Source: an uncultured beta proteobacterium (GTDB lineage: Bacteria > Pseudomonadota > Gammaproteobacteria > Burkholderiales > SG8-39). Taken from it: DNA of 40,111 nt. A model generated the notes under the pieces. It was not told the DNA's origin. It ran no database searches and was given only the letters and a program-made list of their open reading frames with translations. The DNA is taken from assembly GCA_903859155.1 (NCBI GenBank), contig CAIOLO010000099.1, forward strand, positions 1 to 40,111, given 5' to 3'. Below are positions 18,584 to 27,372 of the stretch, piece after piece. The stretch's first letter is position 1. The number at the start of each line of letters is the position of its first letter. Position numbers and translations under genes: made by a program.

Positions 18584-19651
18584 TCAGGTTTTCTGGCCTT
18601 CCTGCTTCGACAATTGCATCAGCAATAGCTTGGACAGGGAAAGCACGATAAAAGTGATGATGAACAGCAGCAGGCCCAATTCGATCAATGCCGAGGTATA
18701 AAGGTCTCCCACCGCTTCGGTGAACTCATTGGCAAGCGTGGATGCGATGCTGTTGCCGGGCATCATCAGCGAGACATTGATCTTGTGTGCATTGCCGATC
18801 ACAAAGGTGACCGCCATGGTCTCCCCGAGCGCCCGCCCGAGGCCGAGCATGATGCCGCCCACCACACCTGTCTTGGTGTAGGGCAGGACGATGTTCCAGA
18901 CAACTTCCCATGTGGTGGACCCCAGCGCGTAGGCCGATTCCTTCAGCACGGAAGGGACGATTTCGAACACATCGCGCGTCACCGCGGTAATGAAAGGGAT
19001 GACCATGATGGCGAGGATAATGCCCGCCGAGAGCACGCCGATGCCGATGGGGGGGCCGCGGAAAAGCGCGCCTATGAGCGGCAGCGGGCCGAGGACATTG
19101 GTCAGCAAAGGTTGCACATATTCGGAAAATACCGGCGCGAATACGAACAGTCCCCACATGCCGTAGATGATGCTGGGCACCGCGGCCAGCAGTTCGATGG
19201 CCGTGCCCAGGGGCCGGCGCATCCAGGGCGGCGACATTTCGGTGAGGAACATGGCGATGCCGAAGCTCACTGGTATGCCGATCAGCAAAGCAATCAAAGA
19301 AGTGAGCAGCGTACCCACCATCGGGGCGAGCGCGCTGAACTGTTCGGTTACCGGGTTCCACTCGGTATTGACCAGAAATTCGAAACCGAATTTCTTCATG
19401 GCAGGCAGGCTGCCGACGAACAGCGAGAGAATAATGGCGGCCAGGACCGCCAGAACCAGCAGGGCGAAGAACTTTGTCGCCAGCTCGAACATGCGATCGA
19501 GCCTGCGGTGCTTTTGCAGCAGATGATCTGGAACGCTGGTCATTGTTTCTGTACTGGCGCTTTGCTGTCCAGTTGCTGCGATGGGGCCGGCCATTGCGTT
19601 CATTCTATTCGCCTTGGGCAGGGGTTGCTCTGCGTTGGGTTCGATGCTCAT
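18584..19651 (-). CDS. pstC: Phosphate ABC transporter permease PstC
   Basis: This permease of up to 355 residues has about six hydrophobic segments from residue ~60. PstC motifs include [34 protein letters not shown] and the PstB-contact loop [21 protein letters not shown]. The N-terminus is uncertain: ATGs at 19651, 19603 and 19540 are in frame, and the first ~50 residues are hydrophilic and not typical. A hairpin lies between pstS and this gene and may lower its expression relative to pstS. Confidence 0.94.
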   Translation of the reverse strand: MSIEPNAEQPLPKANRMNAMAGPIAATGQQSASTETMTSVPDHLLQKHRRLDRMFELATKFFALLVLAVLAAIILSLFVGSLPAMKKFGFEFLVNTEWNPVTEQFSALAPMVGTLLTSLIALLIGIPVSFGIAMFLTEMSPPWMRRPLGTAIELLAAVPSIIYGMWGLFVFAPVFSEYVQPLLTNVLGPLPLIGALFRGPPIGIGVLSAGIILAIMVIPFITAVTRDVFEIVPSVLKESAYALGSTTWEVVWNIVLPYTKTGVVGGIMLGLGRALGETMAVTFVIGNAHKINVSLMMPGNSIASTLANEFTEAVGDLYTSALIELGLLLFIITFIVLSLSKLLLMQLSKQEGQKT

Positions 19652-19666
19652 TTGCCAAACTCGATC

Positions 19667-19695
19667 AATCAGGGGAGCCGAAGGTTCCCCTGATT
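19667..19695 (-). terminator. pstS-pstC intercistronic hairpin
   Basis: A perfect 10-bp inverted repeat, AATCAGGGGA / TCCCCTGATT, with a 9-base loop containing CTTCGG, lies 17 bases after the pstS stop and before pstC. No U-tract follows, so it is better read as a partial terminator or RNA-stabilising stem that lets pstS transcript exceed pstCAB than as a full terminator. Such excess of binding protein over permease is usual for ABC importers. Confidence 0.65.
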
Positions 19696-19711
19696 TCCCA
19701 ACAATCGGTGC

Positions 19712-20770
19712 TTACCAGACCGCCTTGCCGTTCGAGTCCCGCAGTTGCGCTTTCCAGACGTCTTGCACCAGTTTGACCACCGGGTCGGGCATCGGCACGT
19801 AGTCCAGGTCGATGGCCATTTTGTCGCCGTTGGCGTAGGCCCAATCGAAGAACTTCAGCACTTCTTTCGCCTTGCCGGCGTCAGCCTGGGCCTTGTGCAT
19901 CAGGATGAACGTGGCGCCGGTGATAGGCCAGCTGTTTTTGCCGGGCTGGTCGGTGAGCATCAGGTTGAAGCCCGGCGTGCCTTTCCAGTCGGCACCCGCG
20001 GCGGCGGATTGGAAGGTGAGGTCATCGGGGCCAACGTAGCTGCCGTCGCGGTTGCGCAGCAGGGTGTGGGTCATCTTGTTCTGCTTGGCGTAGGCATATT
20101 CGACGTAGCCGATTGCGCCCTTGATACGCTGCACGAAGGAGGCCACCCCCTCATTCCCCTTGCCGCCAGTGGCGTTGGAGGCGGGCCAGGTTACCGAAGG
20201 TGCTACACCGACCTTCTTGTTCCATTCCGCACTCACCTTGGCAAGGTAATGCACGAAGATGAAGGTGGTGCCCGAGCCGTCAGAGCGATTCACCGCGGTA
20301 ATCGCCTGATCGGGTAACTTGACGCCAGGATTCAGCGAAACGATCGCGGGATCGTTCCATTTGAGGATCTTGCCCAGATAGATATCGGCGACGACTTCGC
20401 CGGTCAGGCGCATCTCGCCTGGCTTTACACCTTCAAGATTCACCACCGGGACCACCCCGCCCATCACCATGGGGAACTGCACCAAGCCGTTTTTCTCCAG
20501 ATCGTCGACACTCAAGGGGGCGTCGGAGGCGCCGAAATCGACGGTCTTGGCGATGATCTGTTTGATGCCGCCGCCGGAGCCGATGGATTGATAGTTCATG
20601 CCGGTGCCGGAATTCTTTTTGTAGGTTTCGGCCCACTTGGAATACAGCGGGTAGGGAAAAGTAGCGCCCGCGCCGGTGATGTCCGCCGCGCAAACCGCTG
20701 TGGCCGCGCCCAGGACAGTAAGCGCCGCCCCGGTTGCGACGTATTGCCTGCACTTGCTGAATATGCCCAT
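19712..20770 (-). CDS. pstS: Phosphate ABC transporter periplasmic phosphate-binding protein PstS
   Basis: This 352-residue periplasmic protein has a signal peptide (~1-28, ending VCA-AD). The mature start ITGAGATFPYPLYSKWAE is the PstS signature. Phosphate ligands are in the usual places: SGGGIKQI, FGASDAPLS and RSDGSGTTFIF. It binds phosphate and passes it to PstCAB, and its saturation state feeds PhoU/PhoR signalling. It is first in the pstSCAB-phoU-phoBR cluster and preceded by a Pho-box promoter. Confidence 0.97.
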   Translation of the reverse strand: MGIFSKCRQYVATGAALTVLGAATAVCAADITGAGATFPYPLYSKWAETYKKNSGTGMNYQSIGSGGGIKQIIAKTVDFGASDAPLSVDDLEKNGLVQFPMVMGGVVPVVNLEGVKPGEMRLTGEVVADIYLGKILKWNDPAIVSLNPGVKLPDQAITAVNRSDGSGTTFIFVHYLAKVSAEWNKKVGVAPSVTWPASNATGGKGNEGVASFVQRIKGAIGYVEYAYAKQNKMTHTLLRNRDGSYVGPDDLTFQSAAAGADWKGTPGFNLMLTDQPGKNSWPITGATFILMHKAQADAGKAKEVLKFFDWAYANGDKMAIDLDYVPMPDPVVKLVQDVWKAQLRDSNGKAVW

Positions 20771-20808
20771 GTCTAGCTCCTTGTTGTTGCGCTGAAAAGT
20801 GATTGAGC

Positions 20809-20842
20809 ATTGTCATGGGCCATTGTTACGCCCGTGTTACAG
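20809..20842 (-). promoter_or_regulatory. Pho-box promoter of pstS
   Basis: On the minus strand CTGTAAC (20842-20836) and GCGTAAC (20831-20825) lie exactly 11 bases apart, matching the PhoB heptamer pattern CTGTNAY. Ten bases further is GACAAT (20814-20809), a 4/6 match to the -10. A further TTGTCAC (20863-20857) lies upstream, almost in phase. The spacing is the same as at the rsbV-like and phytase-like genes. The rest of the 20843-21054 interval shows nothing else clear. Confidence 0.72.
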
Positions 20843-21054
20843 CGGCACAAAATTGCGTGACAACAGAAGTCCTTCATGGATTCAGATGGTTGAGCCACCC
20901 GTCAGGGGAGTGGTTGCAATCGGGTAGGTGACTTGCCGGCGCCCGGTAAGCCGCCTGAATTCCCGGTTGTTAGCGTCGGGTGGCTGATGGTGGCGTTGAA
21001 TTTGCGGCAAGCCGGTGCTTGTTATCCAACACATACTTTGATAAGATTGGAAAT

Positions 21055-21198
21055 ATGGAAATATTAAAATCCTCCGAATATCTCGCCGCACTCGGGCGCG
21101 AATCGCGTCTGTCGATTTTCCGCATGCTGGAGCAGGCAGGACCGGAGCGACGCCAAGCTTGCGAGCAACTGCTGCCAGGGCAAGGCCTGTTTGCCTGA
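21055..21198 (+). pseudogene. arsR: ArsR-family regulator N-terminal remnant
   Basis: MEILKSSEYLAALGRESRLS followed by IFRMLEQAGPE is the typical N-terminus of an ArsR repressor (helices 1-2). After AGPE the sequence no longer reads as the winged-helix domain in any frame and stops at 48 codons, against ~100 for intact ArsR. A frameshift plus deletion is the simplest reading. It sits 70 bases before the arsenate reductase gene, the usual arsR-arsC order. The ATG is preceded by a poor ribosome site. If expressed, the fragment would lack the recognition helix. Confidence 0.6.
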
Positions 21199-21268
21199 GA
21201 CTTCAGCTGCGTCTGCCAATGTCCGTCCACATCAACGGGTTTCGAAACCCGCCTCCCTGAGGTGACTT

Positions 21269-21772
21269 ATGTCCGATCGAATATACAACGCGCTGTTTCT
21301 ATGCACCGGCAATTCCGCCCGCAGCATCATGGCCGAAGCGATTCTCAATTTGCCGCTGGTCGGTCGCGGTCGCTTCCGCGCGTACAGCGCCGGGAGCCAT
21401 CCAACCGGGAAGGTCAACCACCACGTCATCGAACTGCTGCAGAAAAACCGGATTCCCACAGATCATCTGCGCAGCAAGAGCTGGAGTGAATTTGCCGCGC
21501 CCGAAGCGCCTGCGCTGGATTTCGTATTTACGGTATGCGACAACGCGGCCGGTGAGGTTTGCCCGATCTGGCCGGGTCAACCGGTGACTGCGCATTGGGG
21601 TATTGAAGATCCAGCCGCGGTAGATGCCGGCGAAGAGGAGACGCGCAAGGCCTTCTTTGCCGCCTACAACCAGCTCCACAGAAGAATTGCGATATTCGCC
21701 GACCTTCCCTTGGCCAGGCTTCAGGGAATTGCGCTGCAGTCCGCGCTCAACGACATTGGCAAGCGGGATTGA
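21269..21772 (+). CDS. arsC: Arsenate reductase ArsC, low-molecular-weight phosphatase type
   Basis: This 167-residue cytoplasmic protein has the P-loop CTGNSARS with nucleophile Cys12 and Arg18. The VCDNAAGEVCPIWPG segment supplies the two redox Cys residues of the thioredoxin-coupled class, and HWGIEDPA follows as in that class. It reduces arsenate to arsenite. GAGGTG lies 4 bases before the ATG. No arsenite exporter (arsB/acr3) is in the window. Placement between pstS and ppk is sensible because arsenate enters through phosphate transporters, but it may simply be the residue of an ars operon. Confidence 0.92.
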   Translation: MSDRIYNALFLCTGNSARSIMAEAILNLPLVGRGRFRAYSAGSHPTGKVNHHVIELLQKNRIPTDHLRSKSWSEFAAPEAPALDFVFTVCDNAAGEVCPIWPGQPVTAHWGIEDPAAVDAGEEETRKAFFAAYNQLHRRIAIFADLPLARLQGIALQSALNDIGKRD

Positions 21773-21914
21773 CAGGGGTGAATGCCCGTATCGGCTAAAG
21801 CGGGGCGCGAGGCCGGCGTTTGACCGGCGATCCTGATGCCGGCCCGATGTGAAGTGAGCGACAGGGCTGCGGCTGCGGCTGCGGCCGTCAGCCCGTTTGG
21901 ATCCGAATCCGCCG

Positions 21915-21954
21915 CTGTAATAAATCCTTAACGATGTTGTCACAATGCTGAAAC
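21915..21954 (+). promoter_or_regulatory. Four-unit Pho-box array upstream of ppk
   Basis: CTGTAAT (21915), CCTTAAC (21926), TTGTCAC (21937) and CTGAAAC (21948) recur at exact 11-base intervals on the plus strand, the layout of a doubled PhoB site. A weak -10 (GATACA, 21958-21963) follows closely. The ppk ATG is at 22023, giving a short leader. Binding by PhoB is inferred; units 2 and 4 are imperfect. Confidence 0.65.
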
Positions 21955-22022
21955 ATTGATACATCACCGTTGGAGATGGCCGCGCGCATTCGAACGCGCG
22001 GCTCGGAATCAGAAAAACAATC

Positions 22023-24113
22023 ATGGTGCTTGAACACAAAAAACCCCTCGCCGCGACGCCGGTCCACCTTCTGAATCGCGAGATCGGCATACTGGAATTC
22101 AACAGACGCGTGCTGGCGCAGGCCGAAGATCCAGAGGTGCCATGGCTGGAGCGCTTGAAGTATGTATGCATTGTCAGCAGCAACCTCGACGAATTCTTTG
22201 AGATTCGGATGGCAGAACTCAAGGAAAAGATGCATATCGATTTTCGCAGCACCGGATCCGATACGCAGACATCCCGCGACATATTCTCCGAGGTCAGCCG
22301 CATCGCGCACCAGCTGGTGGAGCACCAATACCGGTTGCTGCAGGACAACATCCTGCCCGAACTGCGTCGCGCCGGGATCAGCTTTCTGCGCCGCAGCGAG
22401 CTCAACGCCGGGCAACGCGAATGGATACGCGACTTCTTTCACCGCGAAATGCTGCCGGTGCTCACGCCGATCGGCCTGGACCCGGCGCATCCGTTTCCCC
22501 GGGTTTTCAACAAGAGCCTGAATTTCGCGGTGGAGCTCGAGGGCCGCGATGCCTTTGGCCGCGCGTCACGCGCCGCCATCGTGCAGGCGCCGCGCATTCT
22601 GCCGCGCGTGATCAAATTGCCCGAGGGGCTGCAAAGCGCCAAAAATCAGCAATGCTTTGTCTTTCTTACCTCGATTCTGCACGAGCATGCCACCGAACTC
22701 TTTGCCGGCATGAACGTGCGCGGCTGCTATCAGTTTCGAGTCACACGCAACAGCGATCTGTTCGTAGACGAAGAGGAAGTGAAAAACCTGCGCATCGCCT
22801 TGCAGGGGGAATTGTCCCAACGCCACCTCGGCAATGCCGTGCGTCTTGAAGTGGCAGACAGCTGTCCGCAAGCCATGGCCGAGTTCCTGCTGGAGCAGAC
22901 CGAACTCGGGCCGGAGGATCTCTACCAGGTCAACGGGCCGGTGAACCTGGTGAGGTTAATGGAGGTGCCCTCGATGGTGGGGCGCCCCGACCTGCAGTTT
23001 CCCGCATTCAATCCGGGCCGGCCTGCCACGCTCGCAAAGCGCGCCGGCATCTTTGCCGCGGTGAGCAAAAACGACGTGCTGCTGCACCACCCGTTCCAGT
23101 CTTTTGGGCCGGTGGTCAATTTCATCCAGGAGGCGGCCAAAGACCCGCAGGTGGTCGCGATCAAGCAGACGGTGTATCGCATTGGCACCGATTCGGCCAT
23201 TATGGAGGCGCTGATCGAGGCGGCCACCAGCGGCAAGGAAGTGACAGTGGTGGTCGAATTGATGGCGCGCTTCGATGAGAAGGCCAACATCAACTGGGCG
23301 GAGCGGCTGGAGGAAGTCGGTGCGCATGTGGTCTACGGCGTTGTTGCCCACAAGACCCACGCGAAGATGGCGATGGTGGTGCGGCGCGAGGATGGAAGGC
23401 TGCGCCGTTATGTGCACCTGGGAACCGGCAATTACCATCCGCGCAACGCCAGGCTGTACACGGACTTCGGCCTGCTCACTTGCAACCAGGAAGTATGTGC
23501 GGACGTCAATGAAGTGTTCAGGCAACTCACCGGCCTGGGCAAATCGGGAACGCTGCATCACCTGTTGCTCGCGCCATTTACGCTGCACGAAAAGATCATC
23601 GCCGCTGTCGCGAACGAGACCCGCCTGGCCAAGGCTGGAAAGCCCGGGCGCATCATCGCCAAGATGAATGCCTTGCTCGAACCGACGGTCATCGAGGCGC
23701 TGTATGCGGCCTCCCAGGCCGGGGTGCGCATCGACCTGGTGGTGCGCGGCGTGTGCGCGCTGCGCCCCGGTGTCCCGGGCCTGTCGGAGAACATCAAGGT
23801 GCGCTCTGTCATCGGCCGCTTTCTCGAACATACCCGCATTTTTTATTTTCACAACGGCGGCGCCGAGAACGTCTATCTGTCCAGCGCCGACTGGATGGAC
23901 CGCAATTTCTTCCGCCGCATCGAGCTGTGCTTTCCCGTGCTGGAGGGCAAACTCAAGCAGCGTGTCATCAAGGAAGGATTAACGCCCTACCTCAAAGACA
24001 ACCGCCAGGCCTGGGAAATGGACGCGGACGGACATTACACGCGCAAGAACACGCGCGGCACGCCGGCGCGTTCGGCGCAAATGATCCTTTTGGCGGGACT
24101 TGCGCAGGATTAG
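22023..24113 (+). CDS. ppk1: Polyphosphate kinase 1 (PPK1)
   Basis: This 696-residue enzyme polymerises the gamma-phosphate of ATP into polyphosphate. N-terminal and head domains (LLNREIGILEFNRRVLAQAE, SNLDEFFEIRMAEL) are followed by two phospholipase-D-like domains. Key residues are visible: THAKMAMVVRRE with the phosphorylated His at ~446, LGTGNYHPRNARLYTD, and IFYFHNGGAENVYLSSADWM with the second His at ~610. Length is standard. A Pho-box array lies upstream, fitting polyphosphate storage under control of the adjacent PhoBR. It converges on hss with 19 bases between. Confidence 0.97.
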   Translation: MVLEHKKPLAATPVHLLNREIGILEFNRRVLAQAEDPEVPWLERLKYVCIVSSNLDEFFEIRMAELKEKMHIDFRSTGSDTQTSRDIFSEVSRIAHQLVEHQYRLLQDNILPELRRAGISFLRRSELNAGQREWIRDFFHREMLPVLTPIGLDPAHPFPRVFNKSLNFAVELEGRDAFGRASRAAIVQAPRILPRVIKLPEGLQSAKNQQCFVFLTSILHEHATELFAGMNVRGCYQFRVTRNSDLFVDEEEVKNLRIALQGELSQRHLGNAVRLEVADSCPQAMAEFLLEQTELGPEDLYQVNGPVNLVRLMEVPSMVGRPDLQFPAFNPGRPATLAKRAGIFAAVSKNDVLLHHPFQSFGPVVNFIQEAAKDPQVVAIKQTVYRIGTDSAIMEALIEAATSGKEVTVVVELMARFDEKANINWAERLEEVGAHVVYGVVAHKTHAKMAMVVRREDGRLRRYVHLGTGNYHPRNARLYTDFGLLTCNQEVCADVNEVFRQLTGLGKSGTLHHLLLAPFTLHEKIIAAVANETRLAKAGKPGRIIAKMNALLEPTVIEALYAASQAGVRIDLVVRGVCALRPGVPGLSENIKVRSVIGRFLEHTRIFYFHNGGAENVYLSSADWMDRNFFRRIELCFPVLEGKLKQRVIKEGLTPYLKDNRQAWEMDADGHYTRKNTRGTPARSAQMILLAGLAQD

Positions 24114-24132
24114 ACTTCGCCGCGCAATCTGG

Positions 24133-25539
24133 CTAGCGCACGATGACGTTCTTGAACTGCCAGGGATCGTCAAGATCGATGTCTTCGGGGAAAAGGCCCT
24201 GCCCGCGATTGTCCAACGGGGTCCAGTCGGTATAGGCGCCGACCAGCCTGCCCAGATAGGGCTCCTGAATCGACAGGATGCGGTCGTGATCAAGTTCGTC
24301 GGAGTCGACCACGCCGCGGCGCGGGTTCTCGATGGCCCAAATCATGCCCGCCACTACCGCGGAGGTCACCTGCAGGCCGGTGGCGTTCTGGTAGGGGGCG
24401 ATGGCGCGGGCCTGATGGACGGTGAGCTGGCTGCCGTACCAGAAGGCGTTCTTCGGGTGGCCGTAGAGCAGCACTCCCAGCTCGTCCATGCCATCGACGA
24501 TCTCGTCGTTCATCAGCCTCACACGGGACTGCCGGCGCATATTGCGTCCTTGCAGCTCGTGCAGGCTGAGTATGGTGTCGTCGCAGGGATGGTAGGCGTA
24601 GTGCACCGTGGGGCGGTAGATCGCCTTGCCATCCTTCTCTACGGTCAGGTAATCGGCGATCGATATCGCCTCGTTGTGCGTGATCAGGTACCCCTGGATC
24701 GGGCCCGCGTTCGGCGTCCAGCTGTGCACGCGCGTTCCCGCGCCGGGCCGCGTCAGGTAGATGGCCGCCCTGCACCCGGTCTCGTGAAAGATGGCTTCCG
24801 GCGGCACGTGCTTTTCGTGTGTGCCCCAACCGAGTTCGGCCGGCTGCAGGCCCTCGCTGAGGAATCCCTCGATGGACCAGGTGTTGACGAATTCATCCGC
24901 CTGCTTGGGGATGTCCGCCCACTGGGTGTCGCGCTCTGCTATGTGCATGCCCTTCACGCCCATCTCCATCGACAGGTTCGCCCAGCCTTCACGCGTGGTG
25001 GGCGCCACGGTGTGGCCCATGTCGGCCGCAAGGCGCACCAGCGCACGCTTGAACAGGTGGCTGACCATACCGGGGTTCGCCCCGTGGGCCACCACCGCAG
25101 TCGGGCCCGCGCCGCGAATCGCCCGCACCTGTTCTCGCAGGGCATAGTTGGTGCGCTGCGCGAGCGGTATGCCGGCATCGACATAACCGCCGGCCCAGGG
25201 CTCGATGCAGGTATCGATGTACAGGGCGTCGAGTTCCCGGCACAGGCCTATGAGCGCCACCGAGGACACGTCGACCGAAAGATTGACGACGAACCCGCCC
25301 GCGATCAGGGGGGTGAGCACGCTGCGGTAGTTGTCCGGGCGCAAGGCGATCTTCTCGAAACGCACGCCCTCCAACTCAGCCAGTTGGCGGCAAGAGTCGT
25401 CCGGCGAGATCACCACCATCTCCGAGCGCGGCGCGCGTATGTGGCGCAGGATCAGAGGCAAGGAACCCTTGCCGATGGAGCCGAAACCAATGATGACGAT
25501 CGGTCGCTGAAAATCGATTTGGGCGGGAAATACACGCAT
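24133..25539 (-). CDS. hss: Homospermidine synthase
   Basis: This 468-residue enzyme makes homospermidine from putrescine by NAD-dependent aminobutyl transfer. The Rossmann motif IVIIGFGSIGKGSLPLILRH is at residues ~14-33. Conserved family segments follow: DTCIEPWAGGYVD, VVAHGANPGMVSHLFK, WGTHEKHVPP, ATGLQVTSAVVAGMIW. AGGA lies 7 bases before the ATG. A plausible promoter (TTCCAC-17-TAATAC) lies upstream. Homospermidine is a common polyamine in alpha- and some betaproteobacteria. It has no evident direct role in phosphate metabolism. Confidence 0.95.
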   Translation of the reverse strand: MRVFPAQIDFQRPIVIIGFGSIGKGSLPLILRHIRAPRSEMVVISPDDSCRQLAELEGVRFEKIALRPDNYRSVLTPLIAGGFVVNLSVDVSSVALIGLCRELDALYIDTCIEPWAGGYVDAGIPLAQRTNYALREQVRAIRGAGPTAVVAHGANPGMVSHLFKRALVRLAADMGHTVAPTTREGWANLSMEMGVKGMHIAERDTQWADIPKQADEFVNTWSIEGFLSEGLQPAELGWGTHEKHVPPEAIFHETGCRAAIYLTRPGAGTRVHSWTPNAGPIQGYLITHNEAISIADYLTVEKDGKAIYRPTVHYAYHPCDDTILSLHELQGRNMRRQSRVRLMNDEIVDGMDELGVLLYGHPKNAFWYGSQLTVHQARAIAPYQNATGLQVTSAVVAGMIWAIENPRRGVVDSDELDHDRILSIQEPYLGRLVGAYTDWTPLDNRGQGLFPEDIDLDDPWQFKNVIVR

Positions 25540-25566
25540 TTGTGAGTCCTGTTTGAGTCGCCGATC

Positions 25567-25595
25567 GTATTACATTCGCGTTGCAGATTGTGGAA
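25567..25595 (-). promoter_or_regulatory. Candidate sigma70 promoter of hss
   Basis: On the minus strand TTCCAC (25595-25590) and TAATAC (25572-25567) are 17 bases apart, giving a leader of ~20-25 bases to the hss ATG with AGGA in place. The remaining 25540-25723 interval shows no gene. Confidence 0.4.
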
Positions 25596-25723
25596 TTTTG
25601 CAGCAACCCGTAATGCCATGGCGAAGAAGCCCTGGAATTTCCCGCAGTTTCGTGATGTCGGTAGCGCCGCAGCACCCCTGCTCCGACAAAATGGCCACGA
25701 CAACCCGCTATGCGTCTCGTCTT

Positions 25724-26608
25724 CTATGCGTCTTGCATCCAGTGGCGCACCTGTTGGGCAAGCCACACCCCGTCATTGCACGGGTCGTTAAATTGCCGAT
25801 GCCCCGGGCCGGGCGAGATGTCGATGATGTCGGAGACGCTGTCCGTTGATGCGCCAGTCGCCTCGGCAACCGGCAGGGCAATTTTATCGGCAATCAGCCG
25901 ATGCGCCTGTCGCGCCAGTTGTCGCCGGTCTTGCCCGGCGGGTTCGATTGCCGGCAGGAACTCGATATGTACGCGCAGGCCGCCGTTGCCGACGATGCTG
26001 CGCAGGGATTGCCACAACGTGGTATCGCCGGCATAAGCAGCTGCCTGGGTTGGCGCGCCGTCGCTTGCGCAATAGCTCAGCGCCGCTGGCGCAACGCGCG
26101 CATGGGCATCGATGGCCGATTGGAGTAGCGCGCTGTGAAAAGGCAGCACGAGCTCGCCGCTGGTGGTTGTGCCCTCGGGAAAAATGCAGACGCTGTTGTT
26201 CCGGCGCAAATGGTCGGCGAGGCGCTCCTTGGTGCGCATGGCCGCGCTGCGGCTGCCGCGTTTCATGAAGAGGGTCCCGGTGGACGCGCCCAGCCACCCG
26301 ATCAGCGGCCAGTGGCGGACGTCGTCTTTGCAAACGAATGTCGTCGCTACCAGTGCATTGATGGCATAGATGTCCAGCCACGAGACATGATTGCAGACAA
26401 TCAGGCCGTCGCGCGGCCGCTTGCCGCAAACGTGAAGGTGCACCCCCAGTGCATCCAGCAATTGCCGTGACCAGCGGCGCTTGAAGTCCTGGCGGCCTGT
26501 GACGGGCAGCCAGGGAAACACCAGCGCCACCACGGCCGCACCGCAAAGCAGATGCAACCCGGTGCGCGCCAGACGAAAGCCGGCGCGAATTTCGATGGCA
26601 ATATTCAG
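25724..26608 (-). CDS. olsA: Lyso-ornithine lipid O-acyltransferase (PlsC family, OlsA-like)
   Basis: About 294 residues form a PlsC-type acyltransferase: NHVSWLD (HX4D catalytic motif, ~73-79), LFMKRGSR, and FPEGTTTSGE (~143-152). One N-terminal membrane segment lies at ~17-34. OlsA adds the second acyl chain to lyso-ornithine lipid. The frame has no ATG, GTG or TTG before the conserved RAGFRLARTGLHLL region; a CTG at 26608 overlaps the olsB stop as CTGA and has GGAG 8 bases upstream, so CTG is the likely start. An in-frame TTG (~26556) would shorten the N-terminus. Order olsB-olsA supports the assignment over a glycerophosphate acyltransferase. Confidence 0.88.
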   Translation of the reverse strand: MNIAIEIRAGFRLARTGLHLLCGAAVVALVFPWLPVTGRQDFKRRWSRQLLDALGVHLHVCGKRPRDGLIVCNHVSWLDIYAINALVATTFVCKDDVRHWPLIGWLGASTGTLFMKRGSRSAAMRTKERLADHLRRNNSVCIFPEGTTTSGELVLPFHSALLQSAIDAHARVAPAALSYCASDGAPTQAAAYAGDTTLWQSLRSIVGNGGLRVHIEFLPAIEPAGQDRRQLARQAHRLIADKIALPVAEATGASTDSVSDIIDISPGPGHRQFNDPCNDGVWLAQQVRHWMQDA

Positions 26609-27372
26609 ATTTGGCGCTCCACGAAATGGCGGGAATAACGATCCGACACGCGCGACATGGGCAGCATGATCAGCAAGTCGGCGGTATTGAAGTCGGGGTC
26701 CCAGGCCGGTTCGCCGCAAATCCAGGCGCCGGCGCGAAGGTAGCCTTTGACCAGTGGCGGCACTTCGGGCTTCTCGGCTGGGCTGATGCGGTCCAGCGGC
26801 AGGGGATAGCGCGGGAAGACGTGGTATTCGGCCGGCGCCAGGTGAGCTTCGGCGACGCGGTTATAGATGCCGACGGCATTGTGGCCGCCGTCGCGCATGC
26901 CGATGCTGGCGCAACCGATCAGATATTCGTGGCCGTTATCCTGCATGTAGCGGGCCAGACCCGCCCAGAGCAGGGCTATCGTGGCGCCGGTGCGGTAGTC
27001 GGCATCGATACAGGAGCGACCAACTTCCACCATGCGCGAGCGAAGGTTGGTGAATCGCGTCAGATCGAATTCGGATTCCGAGTAGTAACTGCCGATCGCG
27101 GCAGCACCGTCGGGCGAGAGAATGCGATAGGTGCCGACGATGCAACCGCTGTCCTCGTCACGCACGATCAGGTGATCGCAGAATGGGTCATAAAGATCGT
27201 GATCGACACCGGCTGTGCGCGAGGGCAAGCGAGCGCCCAACTCATCGGCAAAGATGCGCCAGCGCAATTGCTGTGCGGCGAGAAGTTCGCTTGGGCTGTT
27301 GACGAGCGCAACGTGCAGACTGGGCTTATGGCGTGCGGCAGATTCCTCGCGGGTATTGACGAAATGATCCAT
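26605..27372 (-). CDS. olsB: L-ornithine N-acyltransferase OlsB
   Basis: This 255-residue GNAT-related acyltransferase starts ornithine-lipid synthesis by transferring a 3-hydroxyacyl group from ACP to ornithine. Motifs of the OlsB/hemolysin-type family are present: QQLRWRIFADELGARLP, DPFCDHLIVRD, VEVGRSCIDADYRTGATIALLW and YLIGCASI. AAGGAGG sits 4 bases before the ATG. It is followed by olsA through a 4-base overlap and preceded by a glycosyltransferase gene 115 bases upstream on the same strand. Ornithine lipids contain no phosphorus and often rise when phosphate is scarce. No strong Pho box was found directly upstream, so it may depend on the glycosyltransferase promoter. Confidence 0.93.
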   Translation of the reverse strand: MDHFVNTREESAARHKPSLHVALVNSPSELLAAQQLRWRIFADELGARLPSRTAGVDHDLYDPFCDHLIVRDEDSGCIVGTYRILSPDGAAAIGSYYSESEFDLTRFTNLRSRMVEVGRSCIDADYRTGATIALLWAGLARYMQDNGHEYLIGCASIGMRDGGHNAVGIYNRVAEAHLAPAEYHVFPRYPLPLDRISPAEKPEVPPLVKGYLRAGAWICGEPAWDPDFNTADLLIMLPMSRVSDRYSRHFVERQI

